A model generated the notes under the pieces. It had not been told where the DNA came from and did no database searches. It was given only the letters and a program-made list of their open reading frames with translations. A stretch of DNA of 34,627 nt from Actinomycetes bacterium (GTDB taxonomy: Bacteria > Actinomycetota > Acidimicrobiia > Acidimicrobiales > RAAP-2): positions 1 to 34,627 of the forward strand of contig JAKATH010000005.1 of assembly GCA_021828055.1 (NCBI GenBank), in the 5' to 3' direction. Below, piece by piece: positions 21,467 through 30,220 of this stretch. The position numbers and the translations under genes were made by a program. The stretch's first letter is position 1. The number at the start of each line of letters is the position of its first letter.

Positions 21467-23549
21467 GGCCCCTGACCCGCCGCCCCACGGCTCGACCGTC
21501 GCGCAGCACGTCCAGCAGCCCGACGCCGACCTCGAGCAGCTCGGCATCAACGTCGTCCGGGGGCTCGCGATGGACGCGCCAGCCCGCGCGCGCTCGGGTC
21601 ATTCGGGCACGGCGATGGCGCTCGCGCCGCTCGCGCACGTGCTCTACACGCGGGTCATGCGCCATGACCCGACCGATCCCGACTGGCCGGACCGGGACAG
21701 GTTCGTCCTGTCCAACGGGCACGCGTCGGTCCTCCTCTACTCGATGCTCTACCTGTGCGGGTACGGGCTCACGCTCGAGGACCTGAAGGCGTTTCGCCAA
21801 TGGGGCTCGCGGACGCCGGGCCATCCAGAGAAGCACCGCGTGCCGGGGGTCGAGGTCACCACCGGGCCGCTCGGGCAGGGCTTCGGGAACGGCGTCGGCA
21901 TGGGGGTCGCAGAGCGCGTCCTGCGCGCGCGCTTCGGGCCCGAGCTCGTCGACCACCACACCTTCGTCGTCTGCGGCGACGGCTGCCTCGAGGAAGGCGT
22001 CAGCCACGAGGCGGCTTCGCTCGCCGGCCACCTGGGACTCGGCCGGCTCGTCTACGTCTACGACAACAACCACATCTCGATCGACGGCCCGACGGAGCTC
22101 GCGTACAGCGACGACGTGGCCGAGAGGTTTCACGGCTACGGCTGGGACGTCGACGACGTCGGCGAGGTGGCCAACGACACGGAGGCCATCGAGCGCGCGC
22201 TGCGCCGGGCGATGGCGGTGGAGGACAAGCCCTCCCTCGTCATGCTGCGCAGTCACATCGGGTGGCCGTCTCCGCACCTGACCGACACCGCGAAGGCGCA
22301 CGGCGACCCGTTCGGCGAGGAGGAGATCAAAGAGACCAAGGCGATCCTCGGCCTCCCTCCGGAGGAGAGCTTCTGGGTGCCCGACGAGGTGCTCCAGCTC
22401 TACCGGCGCACCATCGCGCGCGGCCAGGAGCTGCGCTCGGCGTGGGAGGCGAGGCTCGAGCGGTGGAGCGGCGAGCGCGCCGCGTGGGACGCGGCGTGGG
22501 CAGGGCGCGGCCTCGCGGGCTGGGAGCAGAAGCTCCCCCGGTTCGCCCCGGGGACGATGGTCGCCACGCGCAAGGCCGTGAACGCGTGCCTCGACGCGAC
22601 CGCCGATCTGATCCCCGGCGTCGTCGCGGGCGCGGCCGACCTGACGGGGAACACCGGCATGAAGATCGACGGCGGGGAGCGGCAATCGCCCGAGCATCCC
22701 GGCGGCCGCCAGCTGTACTTCGGCATCCGCGAGCACGGGATGGCCGCCGCCATGACGGGGATGGCCCACCACAGAGGTGTGCTGCCGGTGGGCGGGACGT
22801 TCTTCTGCTTCAGTGACTACATGCGCCCGGCCGTCCGGCTCGCGGCGATGTCGCGCGCACACGTGATCTACTCGTGGACGCACGACTCGATCGGGCTCGG
22901 TGAGGACGGCCCCACCCACCAGCCGATCGAGCAACTGGCGTCGCTCCGCGCGATGCCCGGGCTCGTCGTGTGCCGGCCGGCCGACGCCAACGAGTGCGCG
23001 CAGGCGTGGCTCCTCGCCGTCGACGGCGAGGAGCCGGTCGGGCTGGTGCTGACCCGCCAGGAGGTCCCCGTGCTCGCGCAGACCGCCGATCGGGCGCCGG
23101 CCGGCGTCCGGCGCGGGGGCTACGTCCTCGTGGACGAGCCGGGAGGTGCCGGCGCGGGACCGCCGGACGTCGTGCTCGTCGGCACGGGCAGCGAGGTCCA
23201 CGTGTGCGTCGCGGCGGCCGAGCAGCTGGGGTCGACGGGAGTGCGGGCACGGGTGGTGTCCCTCCCGTGCTGGGAGTGGTTCGAGGCGCAGGAGCCGGCG
23301 TATCGAGCCGGCGTGCTGCCGCCGGGGGTCCCCGCGCTCGCCGTGGAGGCCGGCTCGTCGTTCGGGTGGGAACGGTACGCCGACGCGACCGTGTCGATCG
23401 GCACGTTCGGCGCGTCCGCTCCGGGGACACGCGTGATGGAGGAGCTCGGCTTCACCCCCGAGCACGTGGCCGAGCAGGCGCGCGCGCTGCTCGGGAGGTG
23501 GCGGGGGCCGGGCGGCGACGGCCGCCGGAGACGAGGAGGACCGAGATGA
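21465..23549 (+). CDS. tkt: transketolase
   Basis: Protein of 694 residues, typical length. The thiamine-diphosphate enzyme moves two-carbon ketol units in the pentose phosphate pathway. Visible motifs: GHSGTAMALAPLAHVLY, VLSNGHASVLLYSML (84-94), TGPLGQGFGNGVGMG, the TPP motif GDGCLEEGVSHEA...VYDNN, GIREHGMAAAMTGMA (with the catalytic Glu) and DSIGLGEDGPTHQPIEQL. Other possible starts are ATG 21453 or GTGs further in; none has a clear ribosome site. The TGA overlaps the tal ATG (ATGA), and AGGAGG lies in the tkt end for tal. Confidence 0.96.
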   Translation: MAPDPPPHGSTVAQHVQQPDADLEQLGINVVRGLAMDAPARARSGHSGTAMALAPLAHVLYTRVMRHDPTDPDWPDRDRFVLSNGHASVLLYSMLYLCGYGLTLEDLKAFRQWGSRTPGHPEKHRVPGVEVTTGPLGQGFGNGVGMGVAERVLRARFGPELVDHHTFVVCGDGCLEEGVSHEAASLAGHLGLGRLVYVYDNNHISIDGPTELAYSDDVAERFHGYGWDVDDVGEVANDTEAIERALRRAMAVEDKPSLVMLRSHIGWPSPHLTDTAKAHGDPFGEEEIKETKAILGLPPEESFWVPDEVLQLYRRTIARGQELRSAWEARLERWSGERAAWDAAWAGRGLAGWEQKLPRFAPGTMVATRKAVNACLDATADLIPGVVAGAADLTGNTGMKIDGGERQSPEHPGGRQLYFGIREHGMAAAMTGMAHHRGVLPVGGTFFCFSDYMRPAVRLAAMSRAHVIYSWTHDSIGLGEDGPTHQPIEQLASLRAMPGLVVCRPADANECAQAWLLAVDGEEPVGLVLTRQEVPVLAQTADRAPAGVRRGGYVLVDEPGGAGAGPPDVVLVGTGSEVHVCVAAAEQLGSTGVRARVVSLPCWEWFEAQEPAYRAGVLPPGVPALAVEAGSSFGWERYADATVSIGTFGASAPGTRVMEELGFTPEHVAEQARALLGRWRGPGGDGRRRRGGPR

Positions 23550-24667
23550 CCAAGCTGGGCGAGCTCTACGAGCGCGAAGGGCAGAGCCCGTGGATGGACG
23601 ACCTCCACCGGGAATGGCTCACCGGCGGCCATCTGCAGGACCTCGTCGGCCAGGGGGTGCGCGGCGTCACCTCCAACCCGACGATCTTCGCCAAGGCGAT
23701 CGAGGACAGCGACGTCTACGACGAGCAGTTCCGGTCGCTGATCCGCTCCAAGACCGTCGACGACGCGTACTGGGAGATGGCCATCGACGACATCGAGCAC
23801 GCCCTGGAGGTGCTCGACCCCGTCCACCGGTCGAGCGGCGGCGCGGACGGGTTCGTCTCGCTCGAGGTCGCACCCTCGCTCGCCGACGACACCGAGGGGA
23901 GCGTCGCCGCCGCCCGGTCGCTCCACGAGCGCATCGGTCGGCCCAACCTCCTTGTGAAGGTGCCGGGCACGCCGGCGGGGGTGCCGGCGATCAGGACCCT
24001 CTTTGCCGAGGGGCGAAGTGTGAACGTCACGTTGATCTTCAGTCTTGACCGATACGACCAGGTCATGGAGGCCTACCTCTCGGGCCTCGAGGCGTACGCG
24101 GCCGGCGGCGCGACCGACCTGTCGGGGGTGCACAGCGTGGCGTCGTTCTTCGTGAGCCGGGTCGACACGGAGGTGGACCGGCGCCTCGAGGCCCTCTCAG
24201 GGGGCGGCGACGGCGAGGGGGACCCCGAGGTGCTCGCGTTGCGCGGCAAGGCCGCGGTCGCCCAGGCGCAGATCGCCTACGAGCACTTCGCCAAGACCTT
24301 CCAAGGCCCGCGCTGGGACGCGCTCCGCGCGAGGGGCGCTCGGGTCCAGCGGCCGCTCTGGGCCTCCACGTCCACCAAGAACCCGCGCTACCCGGACCTC
24401 CTCTACGTCGAGACGCTCATCGGGCCGGACACGGTGAACACGATGCCGCAGACGACGCTCGACGCGCTCGTGGACCACGGGACGATCGCCCGCACCGTCG
24501 ACGCGGATCTGCACGGCGCGCACCGGGCGCTCGACGACCTCGCCAATGCCGGCATCGACATGGAGGAGGTGAGCGCGGTCTTGGAGGAACAGGGGGTGAG
24601 CGCCTTCGCCAAGTCCTTCGAAGAGCTCCTCCAGTCGCTCAGCGACAAGGCGAACGCGCTGTCCTAG
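23546..24667 (+). CDS. tal: transaldolase
   Basis: Protein of 373 residues. It has GVTSNPTIFAKAI near residue 39, the Schiff-base lysine in NLLVKVPGTPAG (Lys138), NVTLIFSLDRYDQV and LWASTSTKNPRYPDLLYVETLIGPDTVNTMP. It moves a three-carbon unit between sedoheptulose-7-phosphate and glyceraldehyde-3-phosphate. It is coupled to tkt by ATGA with AGGAGG upstream. The order tkt-tal-zwf is the standard actinobacterial pentose phosphate cluster. Its TAG stop lies in a 10-bp duplication. Confidence 0.97.
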   Translation: MTKLGELYEREGQSPWMDDLHREWLTGGHLQDLVGQGVRGVTSNPTIFAKAIEDSDVYDEQFRSLIRSKTVDDAYWEMAIDDIEHALEVLDPVHRSSGGADGFVSLEVAPSLADDTEGSVAAARSLHERIGRPNLLVKVPGTPAGVPAIRTLFAEGRSVNVTLIFSLDRYDQVMEAYLSGLEAYAAGGATDLSGVHSVASFFVSRVDTEVDRRLEALSGGGDGEGDPEVLALRGKAAVAQAQIAYEHFAKTFQGPRWDALRARGARVQRPLWASTSTKNPRYPDLLYVETLIGPDTVNTMPQTTLDALVDHGTIARTVDADLHGAHRALDDLANAGIDMEEVSAVLEEQGVSAFAKSFEELLQSLSDKANALS

Positions 24668-24678
24668 CCTGTCCTAGC
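24659..24678 (+). repeat. 10-bp duplication containing the tal stop codon
   Basis: Two exact copies of ctgtcctagc at 24659 and 24669. The first holds the tal TAG (24665-24667); the second follows directly and repeats the TAG. Confidence 0.85.
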
Positions 24679-24721
24679 CCTGGGAGGCCGCCTCGACCGC
24701 CGGCGGGGAGCGCGCGGACGG

Positions 24722-24830
24722 CCGACGCCCCGGGCCCCCTGACCCAGGCCCCCACCCCACGCCCGACGCCCCGGGCCCCCTGACCCAGGCCCGCTGACGC
24801 AGGCCCGCTGACGCAGGCCCGCTGACCTGG
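24722..24830. repeat. compound repeats in the tal-zwf gap
   Basis: A 30-bp segment (ccgacgccccgggccccctg...) occurs at 24722 and 24763. It is followed by three 14-bp units cccgctgacgcagg at 24790, 24804 and 24818 (the last diverged). No gene is visible in this 224-bp gap (24668-24891). Confidence 0.85.
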
Positions 24831-24891
24831 CCCGCGACGCTCGGCTCGGGCGGCGCGCGCTCCGGGTCGTCGGGTCCGCAAGAATGGAGAC

Positions 24892-26553
24892 GTGACCGTG
24901 ACCCCCCCGAACCCCTCCGCCGCGGCGGCGGAGCCGGCGGAGGCGACGGGGCCGGCGGGGCCGGCGGAGGCAACGGGGCCGGCGGGGCCGCGGGTAACGG
25001 GCCCATCAGGCGCCCGCCCGGGGCCCCCGCCGTCCAAGCGGCTGGTGGTCCCGGCGCCGCCCACGGCGCCGCAGGAGCGGACCCCGCCCCTCGTGCTCGT
25101 GCTCTTCGGGGCCTCGGGCGACCTCACGGCGAGGAAGATCCTCCCGGCCCTGGCCAACCTCGCCGACCGGGGGCGGCTCGCCGAGGAGTTCACGGTGATC
25201 GGCGTCGCCAGGACCCCCTGGAGCGACGAGGAGTTCCGGCGCGTCGCGATGAAAGGTGCCCAGTACGGCGGCGAGCGGTGGCGCAAGCTCGTCGAGCGGT
25301 TCCGCTACATCCCCGGCGAGTACGCGGCGACCGACACGTTCGACCGGCTGAAGGGCCTGCTCGCGGAGGCCGACGAGCGGTACGGGACCCACGGGAACCG
25401 CGTCTACTACCTCGCCACCGTCCCCTCGGTCTTCGCCATGGTCGCCGACGCGCTCGCCAAGGAGGGCTGCAACCTCCCCGGGGAGGGCGGCGAGTTCGCC
25501 CGGCTCGTCGTCGAGAAGCCCTACGGCCACGACCTGCAGAGCGCGCTCGAGCTCGACGCGGCGGTCCACCGCGCGTTCGGCGAGGACCAGATCTTCCGCA
25601 TCGACCACTACATGGGCAAGGAGACCGTGCAGAACGTGCTCGCGCTCCGGTTCGCCAACGCGATCTTCGAGCCGGTGTGGAACCGCCGCTACGTCGAGCA
25701 GGTCCAGATCACGGTCGCCGAGAGCATCGGGGTCGAACACCGCGGCGGCTTCTACGAGACGGCCGGGGCGCTGCGCGACATCGTCCAGAACCACGTGATG
25801 CAGGTGCTCTCCCTCACCCTGATGGAGCCGCCGACCGGCATGGACGCGACCCACATCCGCGACGAGAAGGTGAAGCTCCTGAAGGCGGTCGACATCCCGA
25901 CGCCAGACGAGGCGGTCGACAAGTCCGTCCGCGGCCAGTACACGCCGGGCGCCGTCGCCGGTGTCGCCGTCCCCGGCTACCGCGACGAGGAGGGCGTCGC
26001 CAAGGCCTCGGTGACCGAGACCTACGTGGCGCTCCGCCTGCGGGTGGAGAACTGGCGGTGGGCCGGGGTCCCCGTCTACGTCCGGACGGGCAAGCGCCTG
26101 CCGACGAGGGTGACCGAGGTGGCGCTCCAGTTCCACAACGTGCCCTTCCTCGCCTTCGACGGCGAGCTCGCCCGGCAGCTCCGTCCGAACACGCTCGTGC
26201 TCAGGATCCAGCCGAACGACGGCATCAGCCTCCACTTCGGCGCCAAGGTCCCCGGCGAGGAGTTCCGCGTGCAGTCCGTGGCGATGGACTTCCTCTACGA
26301 ACGCGCGTTCGGCGACGATCGGGGGACCGACGGCTATCCGCGGCTCCTCCACGACGCGATGTGCGGCGACGCGACGCTCTTCATCCGCACCGACGAGGTC
26401 GAGCAGGCCTGGCGGATCGTCGACCCGTACCTCGAGGCGTGGTCCGAGCCCGGCGGCGGCCTGCACTTCTACCGGGCCGGCACCTGGGGGCCGCACATCG
26501 CCGACCTGCTGCTCGAGCGTGCGGGAGACTCCTGGCGAAACCCCGAGCTGTGA
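24892..26553 (+). CDS. zwf: glucose-6-phosphate 1-dehydrogenase
   Basis: Protein of 553 residues. The cofactor motif GASGDLTARK is at 73-82, the catalytic RIDHYMGKE at 236-244, and VVEKPYGHDLQSA precedes it. It oxidises glucose-6-phosphate to 6-phosphogluconolactone with NAD(P)+. Residues 1-65 are an Ala/Pro/Gly extension not found in most homologues, with AEATGPAGP twice. The start is GTG 24892 with GGAG close upstream. A later start would remove the extension, but no good ribosome site is seen there. opcA and pgl, often next to zwf, are absent here. The stop connects to fbiC by a five-codon GTGA link. Confidence 0.95.
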   Translation: MTVTPPNPSAAAAEPAEATGPAGPAEATGPAGPRVTGPSGARPGPPPSKRLVVPAPPTAPQERTPPLVLVLFGASGDLTARKILPALANLADRGRLAEEFTVIGVARTPWSDEEFRRVAMKGAQYGGERWRKLVERFRYIPGEYAATDTFDRLKGLLAEADERYGTHGNRVYYLATVPSVFAMVADALAKEGCNLPGEGGEFARLVVEKPYGHDLQSALELDAAVHRAFGEDQIFRIDHYMGKETVQNVLALRFANAIFEPVWNRRYVEQVQITVAESIGVEHRGGFYETAGALRDIVQNHVMQVLSLTLMEPPTGMDATHIRDEKVKLLKAVDIPTPDEAVDKSVRGQYTPGAVAGVAVPGYRDEEGVAKASVTETYVALRLRVENWRWAGVPVYVRTGKRLPTRVTEVALQFHNVPFLAFDGELARQLRPNTLVLRIQPNDGISLHFGAKVPGEEFRVQSVAMDFLYERAFGDDRGTDGYPRLLHDAMCGDATLFIRTDEVEQAWRIVDPYLEAWSEPGGGLHFYRAGTWGPHIADLLLERAGDSWRNPEL

Positions 26554-26560
26554 GGTCCAT

Positions 26561-28987
26561 GTGAGATCCGATTCCCAGTCCAGCCGCCCCGACGCGGCGG
26601 CCCACGGCCGCGCCTGGACGCCTCCCGCCCACGCAGAGCTCCTCGCGGCCGACACCGCAGACCTCCTGGCCGCGGCCGACGCGGTGCGCGAGCGAGCGCA
26701 CGGCACGCGCGTGACGTACTCCCCCAAGGTGTTCATCCCACTCACGATGCTGTGCCGGGACCGGTGCGGCTACTGCACCTTCGCCAAGGTCCCCGCGCGC
26801 CTCGAGTCGCCGTACCTCTCGATCACAGAGGTGCTCGCCATCGCGCGACGTGGCCGTGACGCGGGCTGCCGGGAGGCGCTCTTCACGCTCGGCGAGGCGC
26901 CGGAGGACCGCTATCCCCTCGCCGCGCGCTGGCTGGCGGAGCGCGGGTACGCGTCGACCGTGGACTACCTGGTCGCGTGCTGCCGCGCGGTCGCAGACGA
27001 GACGGGGCTGCTCCCCCATGCGAACGCCGGCGCGCTGTCGCCGGACGAGCTCGCCGCGCTGAGGCCCGTCACCGCGAGCCAGGGGATGATGCTCGAGTCG
27101 CTCCGTCCGGACCTCGCGGCCCACCGCGGCGCGCCCGACAAGGACCCCGCACGACGGCTCGCCACGCTGGAAGCTGCCGGGCGCCTCGCCGTCCCGTTCA
27201 CCACGGGGATTCTCGTCGGGATCGGCGAGACGCGTGCCGACAGGCTGGTCGCCCTCTCGGCGATCGCCGAGTCGTACCTGCGCCACGGCCACGTCCAGGA
27301 GGTCATCGTCCAGAACTTCGTGCCGAAGCCCAATACGGCGATGGCGCACCACGACGCGTGCCCCGCAGAGGAGCTCCTCTGGACGATCGCGGCCGCCCGC
27401 CTCCTCGTGCCGCCCGCCGTCCACCTGCAGGCGCCGCCCAACCTGTCCGACGACCTCTCCCCGCTCCTCGGCGCCGGCATCGACGACTGGGGCGGGGTCT
27501 CACCGGTGACGCTCGACCACGTGAACCCCGAGCGGCCGTGGCCCGCGCTGGACGCGTTGCGGGCGGCGACCGAGGCGCAAGGGCGCGTGCTCGCGGCGCG
27601 GCTCACCATCTACCCGGAGCTCGCGGCGGAGCCGGAGCGGTGGCTCCACGAGGCGATGCGGTTCCCCGTCCTGGACGCCTCCGACGCAGAGGGGCTCGCC
27701 AGGGAGGACGAGTGGTGCCCCGGTGGCGAGGCGCGGCCGCCCACGCTCGTGGGACCGGGGGCCGCGGGCCTGGCGGCCGAGGGGCTGGGGGCCGTGGGGT
27801 CCGGCGCCGCAGGACCGGGGGTCGCAGCCGCCGGCCCGGCACGGCGCCACGTCCCGGCGAACGGCGCGATCGGCGAGGTGCTGGCCGGCGTCGCGATGGG
27901 CCAGGAGGTCGGCGAGGACGAGATCGTGACGCTGTTCTCGGCGCGGGGCCCCGAGGTGCGGGCCGTGGCCGCGCTCGCCGACCGCCTTCGCGAGGAGATC
28001 TGCGGCGACGAGGTCAGCTTCGTCCAGAACCGCAACATCAACTACACGAACATCTGCACCTTCAAGTGCCGCTTCTGCGCCTTCTCGAAGGGCCCGCTCT
28101 CGCTCAACCTGCGCGGGGCGCCCTACCTCCTCGAGCTGGACGAGGTCACCCGACGGGTCGCCGAGGCCGACGCGCTCGGCGCGACCGAGGTGTGCCTCCA
28201 GGGAGGCATCCACCCGTCCTTCGACGGCGACTACTACGTGGACGTCCTGGCCGCGGTGCGCGCCGGCTCCGAGCGCATCCACATCCACGCGTTCACCGCG
28301 CTCGAGGTGACCGAGGGCGCGAAGCGGCTCGGCGAGCCGCTCGAGGCCTACCTCCGGCGCCTGAAGGCGGCGGGCTTGAAGACGCTGCCGGGCACGGCGG
28401 CCGAGATCCTGGACGACGAGGTCCGCCGCGTCCTCTGCCCCGACAAGCTGACCACCACAGAGTGGCTCGAGACGCACCGCACCGCGCACCGCGTCGGGCT
28501 CCGCTCCAACGTCACGATCATGTTCGGCGCGGTCGAGCGGCCGCGGCACTGGGCGCGCCACCTCGTGCGCACCCGGACGCTCCAGAAGGAGACCGGCGGG
28601 TTCACCGAGTTCGTCCCCCTCCCCTTCGTCCACATGGCCGCCCCCATCTACCTCCAACGCCGCGCGCGCCGGGGGCCGACGTTCCGCGAGGCGCTCCTCG
28701 TGCACGCGGTGGGGCGGATCGCCTATCGCGGGGCGATCGACAACGTCCAGGTGTCGTGGGTGAAGATGGGCCCCGGGGGCGCGCGCCAGGTGCTCTGCGC
28801 GGGGGCGAACGACCTCGGCGGGACCCTGATGGACGAGAACATCTCGCGCGCGGCGGGCGGAGCCCACGGGCAGCGGATGGGCGTGGACGACCTCGAGGCG
28901 ATCGTCGAGCCGCTCGGGCGGCGCCTGGTGCAGCGGACCACCCTGTACGGCCGGGTGACCCCGGAGCCCGCCGGCGCGCCGGGGTGA
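26561..28987 (+). CDS. fbiC: FO synthase, CofG-CofH fusion (FbiC)
   Basis: Protein of 808 residues from GTG 26561. Two radical-SAM domains make 7,8-didemethyl-8-hydroxy-5-deazariboflavin, the chromophore of F420. The CofG half has its iron-sulfur motif CRDRCGYC (Cys 65, 69, 72), and the CofH half has CTFKCRFC (Cys 499, 503, 506). The halves are joined by a Gly/Ala-rich linker at about 385-435. Motifs such as QNFVPKPNT and SWVKMG are typical. Fused FbiC is the actinobacterial form. The GTG overlaps the TGA of a short frame that itself overlaps the zwf stop. The TGA overlaps the next gene (GTGA). Confidence 0.97.
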   Translation: MRSDSQSSRPDAAAHGRAWTPPAHAELLAADTADLLAAADAVRERAHGTRVTYSPKVFIPLTMLCRDRCGYCTFAKVPARLESPYLSITEVLAIARRGRDAGCREALFTLGEAPEDRYPLAARWLAERGYASTVDYLVACCRAVADETGLLPHANAGALSPDELAALRPVTASQGMMLESLRPDLAAHRGAPDKDPARRLATLEAAGRLAVPFTTGILVGIGETRADRLVALSAIAESYLRHGHVQEVIVQNFVPKPNTAMAHHDACPAEELLWTIAAARLLVPPAVHLQAPPNLSDDLSPLLGAGIDDWGGVSPVTLDHVNPERPWPALDALRAATEAQGRVLAARLTIYPELAAEPERWLHEAMRFPVLDASDAEGLAREDEWCPGGEARPPTLVGPGAAGLAAEGLGAVGSGAAGPGVAAAGPARRHVPANGAIGEVLAGVAMGQEVGEDEIVTLFSARGPEVRAVAALADRLREEICGDEVSFVQNRNINYTNICTFKCRFCAFSKGPLSLNLRGAPYLLELDEVTRRVAEADALGATEVCLQGGIHPSFDGDYYVDVLAAVRAGSERIHIHAFTALEVTEGAKRLGEPLEAYLRRLKAAGLKTLPGTAAEILDDEVRRVLCPDKLTTTEWLETHRTAHRVGLRSNVTIMFGAVERPRHWARHLVRTRTLQKETGGFTEFVPLPFVHMAAPIYLQRRARRGPTFREALLVHAVGRIAYRGAIDNVQVSWVKMGPGGARQVLCAGANDLGGTLMDENISRAAGGAHGQRMGVDDLEAIVEPLGRRLVQRTTLYGRVTPEPAGAPG

Positions 28988-30042
28988 CCGTCCCGCACGA
29001 GGCTTCGCCTGACGCCGCGGACCCCGCGCCCGAGCTGCTGGACGCGGCGTTGGCCGGCGTCGCCGCCGGCAGGGAGCTCGCTCCGGTCAGGCGCGACCTG
29101 CTCCGCTCGATGCTCGCCACCGTCTACGGGCTCGCGCACGAGGACACCGACGTGCTGGACCTGAAGATCGCCGACGCCGCCTTCGGCGAGATGGCCGACG
29201 CCTTCCGGGTTTTCCGCCCCTACCGCTCGGTGCGCAAGCTCACGATGTTCGGCTCCGCGCGCACGCTCCCGGCGGACCCCGTCTACCTCCTCGCGCGGGA
29301 TCTCGCCGCGCGCGTGGCCGGGGCGGGCTGGATGGTGGTGACCGGGGCGGGGCCGGGCATCATGGCGGCGGGCTCGGAGGGCGCCGGCCGCGCGCACGCC
29401 TTCGGGGTCAACATCCGGCTCCCCCACGAGGAGGGGGCGAACCCGTTCATCGCCCAGGACCCGAAGCTTGTCGAGATGCGATACTTCTTCACCCGCAAGC
29501 TCATGCTCATCAAGGAGTCCCACGCCTACGCGGTGCTGCCCGGCGGGTTCGGCACCTTGGACGAGGGCTACGAGCTCTTGACGCTGCTCCAGACCGGGAA
29601 GGCCGAGCCGGCCCCGGTGGTGCTCGTCGAGACCCCCGGGGGCACCTACTGGCACGGCTGGCGCCGCTTCATCGACGAGCAGGTCGTGCAGCCGGGGTAC
29701 GTCTCCCCGGACGACGTGTCGCTGTTCAAGGTGGCCAACAGCGTCGACGAGGCGGCCGAGGAGGTCCTCGGCTTCTACCGCAACTACCACTCCTGCCGGT
29801 GGGTCGGCGACCTCCTCGTGCTCCGGCTCCAGGTCCTCCCCTCGGCCGCCGAGCTCCGGGAGCTGAACCGGCGGTTCGCCGACATCGTGGTGTCAGGGTC
29901 GATCCGGCCCGTGTCGCCCTTCCCTCCCGAGCGCTCGGGCAACGACCACCTGGACCTCCCCCGGGTGGCGTTCCGCTTCGACAGGCACCACTTCGCGCGC
30001 CTTCGGGCCCTCCTCGACGCGCTGAACAAGTGCACCGGGTAG
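28984..30042 (+). CDS. LOG-family (TIGR00730-like) Rossmann protein
   Basis: Protein of 352 residues from GTG 28984, overlapping the fbiC stop (GTGA). It carries the LOG signature PGGFGTLDE (186-194), MFGSARTLPADPVY, VTGAGPGIMAAGSEGA and RYFFTRKLMLIKES. Small LOG proteins are cytokinin-nucleotide phosphoribohydrolases, but this longer type with extra N- and C-terminal regions is widespread in Actinobacteria and its substrate is not known. It may hydrolyse AMP-like nucleotides. The coupling to fbiC suggests shared expression, not necessarily shared pathway. Confidence 0.9.
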   Translation: MTVPHEASPDAADPAPELLDAALAGVAAGRELAPVRRDLLRSMLATVYGLAHEDTDVLDLKIADAAFGEMADAFRVFRPYRSVRKLTMFGSARTLPADPVYLLARDLAARVAGAGWMVVTGAGPGIMAAGSEGAGRAHAFGVNIRLPHEEGANPFIAQDPKLVEMRYFFTRKLMLIKESHAYAVLPGGFGTLDEGYELLTLLQTGKAEPAPVVLVETPGGTYWHGWRRFIDEQVVQPGYVSPDDVSLFKVANSVDEAAEEVLGFYRNYHSCRWVGDLLVLRLQVLPSAAELRELNRRFADIVVSGSIRPVSPFPPERSGNDHLDLPRVAFRFDRHHFARLRALLDALNKCTG

Positions 30043-30063
30043 CGCTCGGTATCCGGGGAGCGA

Positions 30064-30088
30064 CGGCCGGCCCGGTGGCCCGGCCGCC
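30064..30088. terminator. possible terminator hairpin between convergent genes
   Basis: A GC-rich near-palindrome around cggccggcccggtggcccgg lies 20-45 bp after the LOG-family stop. There is no T-run after it, so an intrinsic terminator is only possible. The gap 30043-30214 contains no gene. Confidence 0.3.
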
Positions 30089-30140
30089 CGGCTGTGGGGG
30101 AGCCCGGACGGCGGGTCACCGGGTGATCCTGGGGGGCGGG

Positions 30141-30220
30141 CCGCCGCCGGAGCCGCCGGACCGTCCCGGGTGGCTCAGCCCGCCGCCGGAGCCGCCGCGA
30201 CCGCCACGGGTGGCTCAGCC
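30141..30220 (-). repeat. 40-bp duplication containing the GYWEV-protein stop codon
   Basis: The segment ending in gggtggctcagcc occurs at 30141-30180 and 30181-30220, 40 bp apart with a few substitutions. The upper copy contains the stop codon (30217-30215, minus strand); the other lies past it. Confidence 0.85.

Noticed and set aside
21012-23465. Long minus-strand open frame opposite tkt (over 800 codons)
   Set aside because: Its translation is Arg/Pro-rich with no domain, and tkt on the other strand is unmistakable. Such frames are common in DNA of this GC content.
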